From the NCBI RefSeq assembly GCF_009184425.1, contig NZ_WELG01000001.1:1673870-1737869 (forward strand): DNA of 64,000 bases, in the 5' to 3' direction. Positions 34,426-42,768 of the stretch are shown here, piece by piece. Source of the DNA: Flagellimonas olearia. Lineage in GTDB: Bacteria > Bacteroidota > Bacteroidia > Flavobacteriales > Flavobacteriaceae. The notes below the pieces were generated by a model. It was not told the DNA's origin, did not search any database, and saw nothing but the letters and a program-made list of their open reading frames with translations. The position numbers and the translations under genes were made by a program. Every line of letters begins with the position of its first letter. Position 1 is the first letter of the stretch.

Positions 34426-35064
34426 TCAAATTTTAAAGTCCTGGAAGTCCAATGGATCAAAATTCTTGAAATGACCGTTCATTTCAATAACGGTCTTGGT
34501 ATGGTTCACTTGGTTTAAAATGGCTGTAGTGGACTCCAAATGGTTTTTGATGAACAGCAACCGATCAGTCTCATTGGAAATCTGCAACAGTTCATACTCT
34601 TGTTCAAAAGAGAGTCCCATCTTATGGGCCAAGGAATAACTACTGAACTGTTTCGGGGAGATTTGGGTAAAGGGCACATCCATAAGCTCGTACAACTCCT
34701 CCACCTTGGCCAACACTTCGGCCCTCAGGTTTTCATCGGCACTGCTCTCCATATCCAAAAAATCAACGTCCCCGCCCGCATAAAGCTTTCCTTCCATTTG
34801 GTTCTCAAAGGAACGTATCTTAAAAACTTGCCGGGCCACACAGACCACATCCATTTCGCCATTGTCGTACGTGGTCACCACCTCGGCCAATTGTACTTCG
34901 GTACCATAGGAAAGGGTGTCATTGATAAAAACAGGAATCCCAAAAGTGATCGCTTCCTTTCTACAATCTTTGATCAACTGCTTATACCGCTCTTCAAAAA
35001 TGTGGAGCGGAACGGTTTCACCAGGAAAAAAAACAGATTGTAAAGGAAATAGCGGTAGTCTCAT
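34426..35064 (-). CDS. Lon N-terminal (substrate-binding) domain protein
   Basis: The product has about 212 residues and consists of a single LON substrate-binding domain: LPLFPLQSVFFPGETVPLHIFEERY. No AAA+ or protease part is present. Such stand-alone proteins are common in Bacteroidota and have no established activity. The frame opens 19 codons earlier, but the ATG at 35064 begins exactly at the conserved MRLPLFPL. It is divergent from lysA. Confidence 0.85.
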   Translation of the reverse strand: MRLPLFPLQSVFFPGETVPLHIFEERYKQLIKDCRKEAITFGIPVFINDTLSYGTEVQLAEVVTTYDNGEMDVVCVARQVFKIRSFENQMEGKLYAGGDVDFLDMESSADENLRAEVLAKVEELYELMDVPFTQISPKQFSSYSLAHKMGLSFEQEYELLQISNETDRLLFIKNHLESTTAILNQVNHTKTVIEMNGHFKNFDPLDFQDFKI

Positions 35065-35133
35065 TGTTGGAGTTTGCCTAAATGTACAATGCGAAACCCA
35101 AAAGAGCAAGTCCAAAAACACACTGATTGTTAT

Positions 35134-35162
35134 TTTTGAAACAATTTGTTATAAATATATTT
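35134..35162 (+). promoter_or_regulatory. lysA distal promoter TTTG-N17-TATATTTG
   Basis: TTTG at 35134-35137, a 17-nt spacer and a perfect TATATTTG at 35155-35162 match the full Bacteroidota promoter. The leader would be about 58 nt. Confidence 0.6.
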
Positions 35163-35176
35163 GTGACGTTTTTATT

Positions 35177-35207
35177 CTTGTAGAACCCAAGTACAAGGCT
35201 TAGTTTT
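35177..35207 (+). promoter_or_regulatory. lysA proximal promoter TTG-N20-TAGTTTTG
   Basis: TTG at 35177-35179 and TAGTTTTG at 35200-35207 form a second promoter, giving a leader of about 13 nt. Confidence 0.5.
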
Positions 35208-35225
35208 GCGCGAAAGACTAATGAT

Positions 35226-36464
35226 ATGAATTCCAAAAATTTATTGAAGCTCGCCGGTGAGTTCGGAGCCCCATTATACGTTTACGATGCTGAAAAGATA
35301 GCTTCGCAATACCACAGATTGACCAAAGCCTTTGAAGGCGTATCCAATCTTAGATTGAATTATGCTGCCAAAGCACTGTCCAACATCAGTATCCTAAGGT
35401 TCATGAACCATTTGGGAAGTGGCCTGGACACGGTCTCCATTCAAGAGGTGAAGTTGGGACTTCTGGCAGGTTTTGCCCCTGAATCCATCATCTTTACACC
35501 CAATGGGGTCTCTTTGGAAGAAATTGAGCAGGCTGCAGCACTTGGGGTTCAAATCAATATAGACAACCTGTCCATTTTGGAGCAGTTTGGAAGCAAGCAT
35601 CCGGACATCCCCGTTTGCATTCGGATCAATCCCCACGTAATGGCGGGAGGGAATTCAAAAATCTCCGTAGGACATATCGATTCCAAATTTGGCATCAGCA
35701 TACATCAGATTCCACATTTGCTCCGAATTGTGGAACTTACCAATATGAACATCAATGGTATCCACATGCATACCGGAAGTGATATTTTGGACATTGACGT
35801 ATTCCTTTACGCCTCGGAAATCCTATTTGAAACGGCCAAGAACTTCAAAGATTTGGAATTTATAGATTTTGGCAGTGGTTTTAAGGTTCCCTACAAAAAA
35901 GGGGATATCCAGACCAATGTAGAGGAATTGGGCAAAAAATTGACAGACAGGTTCAATGAATTCTGCGCCGAATATGGCCGGGAGCTTACATTGGCCTTTG
36001 AGCCCGGTAAATTCTTGGTAAGCGAGGCCGGATACTTCTTGGCCAAAGTGAATGTGGTAAAACAGACTACATCCACGGTTTTTGCCAGTGTCGATTCAGG
36101 ATTCAACCACCTGATTCGCCCTATGCTGTATGGCTCAACGCACGAGATTGTCAATATTTCCAACCCCAAAGGAAGGGAACGGTACTATTCTGTGGTCGGC
36201 TATATCTGTGAAACGGATACTTTTGGCAGCAATCGCAGGATCAATGAAATCTCCGAAGGTGACATTCTTTGCTTTAAAAATGCCGGGGCCTATTGCTTTA
36301 CCATGGCCAGCAACTATAACTCTAGGTTTAGACCTGCCGAGGTGTTATGGTACAACGACAAAGCCCACCTTATCCGGGAGAGGGAGACCTTTGACGACAT
36401 CCTAAAAAACCAAGTAGACGTAAAGGAACTTTTTGAAGCACCCAAAAAGGAAGCCGTAAAATAA
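35226..36464 (+). CDS. lysA: Diaminopimelate decarboxylase
   Basis: The product has 412 residues of the PLP fold-type III family. The PLP lysine lies in LNYAAKALSN, and HTGSDI, DFGSGF, EPGKFLV and CFKNAGAYCFTMASNYNSR fit the LysA pattern. It removes CO2 from meso-diaminopimelate to give lysine. The next gene begins directly at its stop (TAAATG). Two promoter-like sites precede it. Confidence 0.95.
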   Translation: MNSKNLLKLAGEFGAPLYVYDAEKIASQYHRLTKAFEGVSNLRLNYAAKALSNISILRFMNHLGSGLDTVSIQEVKLGLLAGFAPESIIFTPNGVSLEEIEQAAALGVQINIDNLSILEQFGSKHPDIPVCIRINPHVMAGGNSKISVGHIDSKFGISIHQIPHLLRIVELTNMNINGIHMHTGSDILDIDVFLYASEILFETAKNFKDLEFIDFGSGFKVPYKKGDIQTNVEELGKKLTDRFNEFCAEYGRELTLAFEPGKFLVSEAGYFLAKVNVVKQTTSTVFASVDSGFNHLIRPMLYGSTHEIVNISNPKGRERYYSVVGYICETDTFGSNRRINEISEGDILCFKNAGAYCFTMASNYNSRFRPAEVLWYNDKAHLIRERETFDDILKNQVDVKELFEAPKKEAVK

Positions 36465-36878
36465 ATGGAGGTCATAGCCCTGCTGCTTGCCACCGTGTTC
36501 ATCTTCCTTTCGGGACTACATTTGTATTGGGTCCTTTTTGGCATCAAGGATCCTACCCAAGTGCTGCCTACCAATGAAGACGGCAAACTGTTGATGGGAC
36601 CCGGAAAAATAGGGACGTTGCTCGTAGGGTTGTTTCTGGCATTTTTTGCATCCGTTTACCTCAACAAAGTATTGGAGTTTTTCAGTTTTGACGGATTGAC
36701 CTATATCTCCTTTGGAATTGGTTTTCTATTTCTGGCAAGAACCATTGGGGATTTTAAATATGTTGGCTTTTTCAAGTCTGTGAAAAGCACCAATTTTGCA
36801 TTCATGGACACGAGATATTACTCCCCATTAAGCTTGATGGTCACTGTGCTCATCTTCGTTCTGGAGATTTGGGGATGA
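36465..36878 (+). CDS. DUF3995 membrane protein
   Basis: The product has 137 residues with four hydrophobic segments (about 4-24, 47-67, 79-99 and 118-136). The block LHLYWVLFGIKD and the overall length match DUF3995 proteins, inner-membrane proteins of unknown function. It starts immediately after lysA and is probably translated from the same mRNA. Confidence 0.75.
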   Translation: MEVIALLLATVFIFLSGLHLYWVLFGIKDPTQVLPTNEDGKLLMGPGKIGTLLVGLFLAFFASVYLNKVLEFFSFDGLTYISFGIGFLFLARTIGDFKYVGFFKSVKSTNFAFMDTRYYSPLSLMVTVLIFVLEIWG

Positions 36879-36902
36879 ATACTTTTTTGGCACAATTTTC
36901 GT

Positions 36903-36910
36903 TAGTTTTG
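36903..36910 (+). promoter_or_regulatory. -7 box TAGTTTTG before the thioredoxin-like gene
   Basis: This TAnnTTTG box favours the ATG at 36949 as the start over the one at 36913. Confidence 0.4.
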
Positions 36911-36948
36911 TAATGATCGGTAGACCAATACCTCAAAACATCAGCACT

Positions 36949-37464
36949 ATGCGCACAATTTTTACCCAAATCAGTTTGTTGTTTCTTCTTTTTGTAGGGT
37001 TTCAAGCCCAAGCACAGGATATCAATTGGATGTCTTGGGAAGAAGCCGTGCAATTGTCCCAAACCGATGCCCAGCCCAAAAAAATATTCATCGATGTATA
37101 CACCGATTGGTGCGGATGGTGCAAAAAAATGGATAAGGACACCTTCCAAAATCCTGAAGTATCTGCGTATATGCAGGATAACTTTTACATGGTAAAATTG
37201 GACGCCGAAGGCAAAGACCCTATCGAATTCCAAGGGAAGACCTTTAAGTTTGTATCTTCTGGAAGAAGGGGCTATCATGAGTTTGCTGCCGCCCTATTGC
37301 AGGGAAAATTAAGCTATCCCACAGTGGTCTTTTTGGATGAGGATTTAAAAATGCTCTCCCCGGTACCCGGATACCAAAAAGTGGAACCCTTCCTTCAAAT
37401 TGCCCGTTATTTTGGGGACAATATCTACAAGGATAAGGATTGGCAAACGTATGCCGGGAAATAA
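36949..37464 (+). CDS. Periplasmic thioredoxin-like protein (WCGWCK)
   Basis: The product has about 171 residues with a signal peptide (MRTIFTQISLLFLLFVGFQAQAQ) and one thioredoxin fold with the redox motif WCGWCKKM. The cis-Pro is in LSYPTVVFL. It resembles the DUF255/thioredoxin_7 group, which probably handles disulfides outside the cytoplasm. The start is chosen from the signal peptide and the -7 box. It converges on guaB with a 15-nt gap. Confidence 0.85.
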   Translation: MRTIFTQISLLFLLFVGFQAQAQDINWMSWEEAVQLSQTDAQPKKIFIDVYTDWCGWCKKMDKDTFQNPEVSAYMQDNFYMVKLDAEGKDPIEFQGKTFKFVSSGRRGYHEFAAALLQGKLSYPTVVFLDEDLKMLSPVPGYQKVEPFLQIARYFGDNIYKDKDWQTYAGK

Positions 37465-37479
37465 ACCCAACTACTTATA

Positions 37480-38952
37480 TTACCTGCTGTAATTTGGACT
37501 TTCCTTGGTGATGGTCACATCATGCGGATGGCTTTCATGGATTCCGCTGGAGGTAATTTTCACAAACTTCCCTGTTTCTTTCAAGGTTTCAATATCCTTG
37601 GCACCACAGTAGCCCATTCCGGCACGAAGACCACCAATAAATTGGTGCATGCTTTCGTATAAGTCACCCTTATAAGGTACACGGCCCACTATACCTTCCG
37701 GAACCAATTTCTTGATATCATCCTCCACATCTTGGAAGTATCGGTCCTTACTACCCGATTTCATGGCCTCTACAGAGCCCATACCTCGGTACGACTTGAA
37801 CTTTCGCCCTTCATAAATGATGGTTTCCCCTGGGGATTCCTTGGTACCCGCCAACAAGGAGCCCAACATCACGGTATCCGCACCTGCCGCAATGGCTTTG
37901 GGAATATCACCTGTATACCGTATGCCTCCATCAGCAATGACAGGAACGCCTGTGCCCTTAATGGCAGCAGCTACTTCCAGAACTGCGGAAAACTGCGGAA
38001 ATCCAACACCTGCCACCACACGGGTCGTGCAAATGGAGCCTGGCCCAATACCCACCTTTACGGCATCGGCACCGGCTTCCACCAAATATTTGGCGGCTTC
38101 ACCCGTGGCAATGTTACCCACAACCACTTCAAGCTCTGGGTAGGATTTTTTAACCTCCTTCAAAATACTGACCACACCTTTGGTGTGACCGTGTGCCGTA
38201 TCGATGATAATGGCATCCACCCCGGCATTTACCAAGGCACCTGCCCTGTCCACCGCATCAGCGGTTACCCCAATGGCAGCGGCTACCCGCAAACGTCCAT
38301 ACTGATCTTTATTGGCAATGGGCTTTTGGGTAAGTTTGGTAATGTCCCTAAAGGTGATAAGACCGATCAATTCATCTTTGTCGTTCACCACGGGTAGTTT
38401 TTCAATCTTGTTCTCTTGAAGGATAACCTCGGCTTGTTGCAATGAAGTTCCCTCTCCTACAGTCACCAAATTTTCCGAAGTCATGACCTCACCAATGGGG
38501 CGGTCGTCGTTTTTCTCAAAACGCAAGTCCCGATTGGTCACAATACCAATCAATTTTTTGTTCCCATCCACAATGGGAATCCCCCCAATACTGTGCTCCT
38601 TCATATTAGCCTTGGCGTCCCTAACCGTAGAATTTAGGGGAAGGGTCACCGGATCCATGATCATGCCGCTTTCCGCTCTTTTTACCTTGCGGACCTTAAG
38701 CGCCTGCTGCTCTATGGTCATGTTCTTGTGCAATACTCCAATTCCTCCTTCGCGCGCCATGGCGATGGCCATACGTGATTCAGTCACCGTGTCCATTGCT
38801 GCAGAAACAATGGGAACATTAATGGTAATGTTTCTAGTAAACTTGGATTGGATATTGACTTCCCTGGGAAGTACTTCGGAGTAGGCCGGCACAAGTAGGA
38901 CGTCATCATAGGTCAATCCTTCGCCAACAATTTTGTTAAGGTGGGCTTCCAT
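37480..38952 (-). CDS. guaB: IMP dehydrogenase
   Basis: The product has 490 residues. A (beta/alpha)8 barrel is interrupted by a CBS domain pair (about 95-205). The catalytic cysteine is in [11 protein letters not shown], and the flap RYFQ segment follows. It oxidises IMP to XMP using NAD+, the rate-limiting step to GTP. It has a perfect -7 box upstream and stands alone. Confidence 0.98.
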   Translation of the reverse strand: MEAHLNKIVGEGLTYDDVLLVPAYSEVLPREVNIQSKFTRNITINVPIVSAAMDTVTESRMAIAMAREGGIGVLHKNMTIEQQALKVRKVKRAESGMIMDPVTLPLNSTVRDAKANMKEHSIGGIPIVDGNKKLIGIVTNRDLRFEKNDDRPIGEVMTSENLVTVGEGTSLQQAEVILQENKIEKLPVVNDKDELIGLITFRDITKLTQKPIANKDQYGRLRVAAAIGVTADAVDRAGALVNAGVDAIIIDTAHGHTKGVVSILKEVKKSYPELEVVVGNIATGEAAKYLVEAGADAVKVGIGPGSICTTRVVAGVGFPQFSAVLEVAAAIKGTGVPVIADGGIRYTGDIPKAIAAGADTVMLGSLLAGTKESPGETIIYEGRKFKSYRGMGSVEAMKSGSKDRYFQDVEDDIKKLVPEGIVGRVPYKGDLYESMHQFIGGLRAGMGYCGAKDIETLKETGKFVKITSSGIHESHPHDVTITKESPNYSR

Positions 38953-38975
38953 TGCAATTACGAATTAATTGCGTG

Positions 38976-38983
38976 CAAATATA
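38976..38983 (-). promoter_or_regulatory. -7 box TATATTTG before guaB
   Basis: This is a perfect minus-strand TAnnTTTG box 24 nt before the guaB ATG. Confidence 0.5.
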
Positions 38984-39047
38984 CCACCTTTTTAATTCAT
39001 ATCTATCTATTTTGACATTTGCTTCATTAGAGATGTAATTTATTTTT

Positions 39048-39066
39048 ATTTAGACTTATTATAAAT
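39048..39066. promoter_or_regulatory. Metalloregulator-like box 1 (ATTTAGACTTATTATAAAT)
   Basis: This 19-bp imperfect palindrome in the guaB/DUF6686 intergenic region resembles two others at 40525 and 41822. It is 33 nt before the DUF6686-like ATG. It may bind a Fur/DtxR-type regulator. Confidence 0.45.
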
Positions 39067-39099
39067 AATTAATATCTTTATCGTCCAAGACCATCTATT

Positions 39100-39450
39100 A
39101 TGTGTGAATCCCTAATTATTCTTGATCAATCCAAAAATGGTATACTAACGTTTTGCAACCGAAGTAAACTCTTCCAATTGATCTTTAACAACCTATGTTT
39201 TGAATTATATGAATGGGAACTGGAAGCGTTTAAGGAATACCTCTTCCAATTGGATGCATCGTATTGGGAAAAACAATTGAGACATTGGTCCCAACAGCGT
39301 AAAATTCCCATTTCCGTAGGCAAGAACCATTTTATCATCCTAGTGAACAAGGAAGAACTATTCGAAATAAAACAACTGCTACGCTATAAAAAACCCCGGC
39401 CTGAACTTATCGGGTACCACGATATTGACTATCGATTTATTGAAAACTAA
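39100..39450 (+). CDS. DUF6686-like small protein
   Basis: The product has 116 residues beginning MCESLIILDQSKNGILTFCNRS and then LFQLIFNNLCFELYEWELEAF. This opening resembles the DUF6686 family of small cytoplasmic proteins in Flavobacteriia, which have no known function. Two cysteines near the N-terminus (residues 2 and 19) could bind metal. An upstream metalloregulator-like box hints at iron or manganese control. Confidence 0.6.
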   Translation: MCESLIILDQSKNGILTFCNRSKLFQLIFNNLCFELYEWELEAFKEYLFQLDASYWEKQLRHWSQQRKIPISVGKNHFIILVNKEELFEIKQLLRYKKPRPELIGYHDIDYRFIEN

Positions 39451-39481
39451 CAAGTTCTGGAAATCAGTTGCTCTCCAAAGC

Positions 39482-39979
39482 TTATCGTTTTTGGGAGGGT
39501 CTGGCACACTGCCACAAGACCACTGCTGCAGAACAGGTAAAGGTAAAGGTCATCAATATACCGGAGAAAATAACCACATATTTAAACCAAGGTATACCCT
39601 TCCACATGAGATAAATTCCTCCAAAGGTCAAAATCACGGACAGAAAAGGTTCGATGGTCAAAAAAAGCTTCCATTTTTTAGGCAAGTGGGTCAGCCATAC
39701 CAATCCGCCCAACAAAAAGAAAATCATGGACATGGACAAAATATGCGTGTGGACAATGGTGAGCATTTCCCGGTCTCCCTTCTTGAACTTCATCACAGTT
39801 GCTTCTTCATCTTCTTCATTGCCCAGATAATTTTCCTCAATGCCTGCGGGCGATGTGGAATCGGTTTCCTTGATAAAAAGCAATCCTGTAAAGAACCCTA
39901 TGGAAAGTATAATCACAAAAACACCTATGAACAGGCGGATTTCTTTGGGAAAAGTGGACAATAAACCGTTATATATCAT
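39482..39979 (-). CDS. Four-helix inner membrane protein, partner of FMN-binding protein
   Basis: The product has 165 residues with four hydrophobic segments (about 15-35, 78-98, 105-125 and 130-152) and an acidic loop at 40-70. The motif TIVHTHILSMSMIFFLLGG has two histidines at the membrane boundary, as in haem- or redox-linked membrane proteins, but I do not recognise the family. It overlaps the FMN-binding gene by one base (TAATG), so the two are translated together. It may pass electrons to the flavoprotein. Confidence 0.6.
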   Translation of the reverse strand: MIYNGLLSTFPKEIRLFIGVFVIILSIGFFTGLLFIKETDSTSPAGIEENYLGNEEDEEATVMKFKKGDREMLTIVHTHILSMSMIFFLLGGLVWLTHLPKKWKLFLTIEPFLSVILTFGGIYLMWKGIPWFKYVVIFSGILMTFTFTCSAAVVLWQCARPSQKR

Positions 39980-40509
39980 TATAAATGTCCTTTATCCTGA
40001 AGTATTCCGATGGTCTGGAGCAGGTTGTCCATGGATCGGGTCATGGAATTTACCGAAATGGTCGCACCGGAAATGGCATCGATGTTGGACTCAGGACTCA
40101 CACGATCCCCACCTGTCTTCCCCAAAAATTGCTTCAACCATCTTTTACTCCCAATTTCCCCTCCGTATTCTTCCCGGTACACCAATACTTTTGTATTGAT
40201 GACTTTTACGGCATCATCAAATAGCACCAAATAATCAAAATTTGCTGTTTTGCTTGGGGCCTGGTCGAAAAACGCATACCCCAAAGTTGAGTTTCCAGCA
40301 GTGATTCGATACAAGTTTTCTCCTGAAATTTTGGTAGGCAGCTGTGCATTTACATCCGCAGAAATACTAATGGGCTGCATGGCAAAATCTGCCACCTCAA
40401 AGGTCTTTTCCACTTCTTTCAGCACTCTTTTGTTCACCTCCTTGGGAGCTGTGAATGCAAGGAGCATCAAAATAAGGGGAATAGCTACATAGGGTTTTGC
40501 CGATTTCAT
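39979..40509 (-). CDS. Secreted FMN-binding domain protein with flavinylation motif
   Basis: The product has 176 residues with a signal peptide (MKSAKPYVAIPLILMLLAFTAP). The C-terminal FMN-binding domain ends with DAISGAT (144-150), the pattern to which ApbE attaches FMN through the Thr, as in NqrC and RnfG. It should work in the periplasm as an electron carrier. It is followed by a membrane protein in the same unit and lies next to a porin gene. A perfect -7 box is only 5 nt from the ATG, so the mRNA may be nearly leaderless. Confidence 0.85.
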   Translation of the reverse strand: MKSAKPYVAIPLILMLLAFTAPKEVNKRVLKEVEKTFEVADFAMQPISISADVNAQLPTKISGENLYRITAGNSTLGYAFFDQAPSKTANFDYLVLFDDAVKVINTKVLVYREEYGGEIGSKRWLKQFLGKTGGDRVSPESNIDAISGATISVNSMTRSMDNLLQTIGILQDKGHL

Positions 40510-40513
40510 CCCA

Positions 40514-40521
40514 CAAATATA
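40514..40521 (-). promoter_or_regulatory. -7 box TATATTTG of the FMN-binding operon
   Basis: This is a perfect minus-strand TAnnTTTG box very close to the ATG at 40509. The palindrome at 40525-40543 overlaps its upstream side, as expected for a repressor site. Confidence 0.5.
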
Positions 40522-40524
40522 TTA

Positions 40525-40543
40525 ATTTAGACTCATTATGAAT
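40525..40543. promoter_or_regulatory. Metalloregulator-like box 2 (ATTTAGACTCATTATGAAT)
   Basis: This 19-bp site lies just upstream of the -7 box of the FMN-binding operon and shares the ATTAGACT/TTTAGACT core with boxes at 39048 and 41822. Confidence 0.5.
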
Positions 40544-40550
40544 AAAAATA

Positions 40551-40572
40551 GGGCGGAATATTACGTCCGCCC
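40551..40572 (-). terminator. Terminator after the porin gene
   Basis: GGGCGGA and TCCGCCC form a 7-bp stem with an 8-nt loop, followed on the minus strand by TATTTTTATT. It lies 14 nt after the porin stop and separates it from the FMN-binding operon. Confidence 0.7.
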
Positions 40573-40586
40573 CCATCCATATTTTT

Positions 40587-41765
40587 TTAGAACCAAACTC
40601 CTATTCCGAAGTTCAAACGGTCTTGCACATCTGAGTTGTCAGCGGCATTGCTTCGGAACTGATAGTCGCCTTTGACCACCACCCCTGGTGCGATGTGGTA
40701 GGTCAATCCCGTGGTTACATCGGTCCGGTCATAGGCTTCATTTTTTGTCAAACCACCTTCGGTATCCGCATGGGTATTGTACATCTCGTAACGGGCAAAA
40801 GCAAAAAGCTTTTGTCTATTTCCGGCAGGAAGGACATTATAAGCTCCTTCCAAATACCAACCCTGCAAGGCACTTCCCAGATTACTTCCGGTCAAATCGT
40901 TGTAGGCATCGGTATCGGATAAAGAAGCATGGATGAATTGCCCCCTAGCCGTAAAGTTTTGATACGCATAACGGGCATCCAATCCAAACATGGCGATGCC
41001 AATATCAGCGCCATCAAATTCCTCTACATCATCATCGGCTTGGGTACGTCCAAAATAGGTTGAAAAGCCCAAACGCAGTCCGGGAATGCCGTAGTAATCC
41101 AACTTGGTGGATAGGTTGGGGCTATCAATGGTGGATTGGATTCCCTTTTGTCTTCCTCCACGAAGACCACTGGAACCGCTCAACTTTCCGGCAACACCGC
41201 CTTCACCATCGGCTTCGGCAGATTTAAACCCATTAAAAAGATAGGCCTGATATCCCAAGGAAATGGAGTTGAACCTTCCGGTCACCCCTACCCCAAGCTC
41301 ACGCCAAGTGGTAGGAACAATGGAATTGTCCAAACCAGGGCGCTCGGTTCCATTAAACGTGGTGGGTTCATGGAATTCGTTGATAATTCCCATGGGCACC
41401 AACATTAAACCTCCTCGGATGTTAAGGTTGGGGGCTGCATTATAGTTCACAAAAGCCTGTTCTACATAGACCTCTTCAACATGCTCAAATTCCACTTCCG
41501 TAACAAATTGGGTACGGTCGTCAAAGCGATATCCAAAAAGGAGTACCAAACGTTGCACATCCAGTTCCCCGTTATCCCCTTCGGGTTGGTTGTACAACAT
41601 TTCACCATAGGCCCCTACAGTTACTGCAGAAGCATAATTCCCTGAAAGTAAACGCTGTGCGGCGTTGATCTGTTTCTGAGGATCCAGCTGGATAGAGTCG
41701 GTTTTGGTCTGTGCGAACGAGAATGACGCACATAGTAAAGCAAATAGAATTGTTGTTTTTTTCAT
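40587..41765 (-). CDS. Outer membrane porin (phosphate-selective O/P-like)
   Basis: The product has 392 residues with a signal peptide ending SFAQ. The mature protein is rich in alternating beta strands (for example LVLLFGYRFDDRTQFVTEVEFEH) and ends in a C-terminal aromatic, GIGVWF, as beta-barrel proteins do. Its sequence style fits porins of the OprO/OprP-like group, though the substrate cannot be inferred. A perfect -7 box and a metalloregulator-like palindrome precede it, suggesting metal control. Confidence 0.82.
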   Translation of the reverse strand: MKKTTILFALLCASFSFAQTKTDSIQLDPQKQINAAQRLLSGNYASAVTVGAYGEMLYNQPEGDNGELDVQRLVLLFGYRFDDRTQFVTEVEFEHVEEVYVEQAFVNYNAAPNLNIRGGLMLVPMGIINEFHEPTTFNGTERPGLDNSIVPTTWRELGVGVTGRFNSISLGYQAYLFNGFKSAEADGEGGVAGKLSGSSGLRGGRQKGIQSTIDSPNLSTKLDYYGIPGLRLGFSTYFGRTQADDDVEEFDGADIGIAMFGLDARYAYQNFTARGQFIHASLSDTDAYNDLTGSNLGSALQGWYLEGAYNVLPAGNRQKLFAFARYEMYNTHADTEGGLTKNEAYDRTDVTTGLTYHIAPGVVVKGDYQFRSNAADNSDVQDRLNFGIGVWF

Positions 41766-41786
41766 GGTGTTTTAATAATTGCGCGG

Positions 41787-41794
41787 CAAATATA
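41787..41794 (-). promoter_or_regulatory. -7 box TATATTTG before the porin gene
   Basis: This is a perfect minus-strand TAnnTTTG box 22 nt before the porin ATG. Confidence 0.5.
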
Positions 41795-41821
41795 TTTCTA
41801 CACTACGAAGCAGCCAAATTT

Positions 41822-41840
41822 AATTAGACTTAGTTTAAAT
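41822..41840. promoter_or_regulatory. Metalloregulator-like box 3 (AATTAGACTTAGTTTAAAT)
   Basis: This imperfect palindrome lies about 28 nt upstream of the porin -7 box and is similar to the two sites at 39048 and 40525. Confidence 0.5.
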
Positions 41841-41883
41841 AAAATTAAAGATGTAACGTTTGGGAGCCATTACGTTGAATACC

Positions 41884-42747
41884 TCAATGGTAGGCGGAGA
41901 AAAGTTCGGTCGCTTTGTTGTAAGCTGCTTCAAAGACCATCCAGTTTACACCGGTATTGGCTTTTTCCGCAGTAAAATAGGAAAGCATTTTCTCGGTGGG
42001 CATATTTCCGGTGAGCTCATCCTTGGCCATGGGGCAACCTCCAAAGCCCTGCACCGCGCCATCAAATCGTCTGCATCCTGCCTTGTAAGCAGCATCCACT
42101 TTTTCGTGCCACTTGGTCGGGGTGGTGTGCAAATGTGCCCCAAATTCAATGTCGGGATATTTAGGAATAAGATTGGAAAATAAATAGGATATGGTTTCGG
42201 GTGTGGAACTTCCAATGGTGTCTGAAAGCGATAAAATTTTAGTGCCCATCTCGGCCAATCTTTCGGTCCATTCCCCTACTACCTCAACATCCCATGGATC
42301 ACCATACGGATTTCCAAACCCCATGGAAATATAGGTCACCACTTCTTTATCGTGGGCATTGGCCAACTCCAGAATACCCTTTAGGGTATCTACCGATTGT
42401 GCTATGGTCTTATGGGTATTTCGCATTTGAAAGTTCTCGGAAATTGAAAAAGGAAACCCCAAATACCTTATGGCCCCATGCTTACAAGCATCTTCAGCGC
42501 CTCTAATATTGGCCACAATGGCCAGGAGCTTGGTCTTGGTCTTGGAAAGGTCCAACCGCGCCAAAACCTCTGCAGTATCCTGCATTTGCGGAATGGCCTT
42601 GGGCGAGACAAAGCTGCCAAAATCCAAGGTGTCAAAACCACAACCCAAAAGCGATTGGATATACCTTGCTTTCTCCTCGGTGGGGATAAAGGATTTGATG
42701 CCCTGCATGGCATCCCTTGGACATTCTATGAGCTTGATCTTTGACAT
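41884..42747 (-). CDS. Hydroxymethylglutaryl-CoA lyase
   Basis: The product has 287 residues of the DRE-TIM metallolyase family. IECPRDAMQG matches the catalytic N-terminus (ECPRDAMQG in place of E-x-P-R-D), HLHTTP carries the metal histidines, and GCPMAKDELTGNMPTE holds the active-site loop Cys. It splits HMG-CoA into acetyl-CoA and acetoacetate in leucine breakdown. The other leucine genes are not seen here. Confidence 0.93.
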   Translation of the reverse strand: MSKIKLIECPRDAMQGIKSFIPTEEKARYIQSLLGCGFDTLDFGSFVSPKAIPQMQDTAEVLARLDLSKTKTKLLAIVANIRGAEDACKHGAIRYLGFPFSISENFQMRNTHKTIAQSVDTLKGILELANAHDKEVVTYISMGFGNPYGDPWDVEVVGEWTERLAEMGTKILSLSDTIGSSTPETISYLFSNLIPKYPDIEFGAHLHTTPTKWHEKVDAAYKAGCRRFDGAVQGFGGCPMAKDELTGNMPTEKMLSYFTAEKANTGVNWMVFEAAYNKATELFSAYH

Positions 42748-42768
42748 AGGTTGCCTGTAAAATTACCA

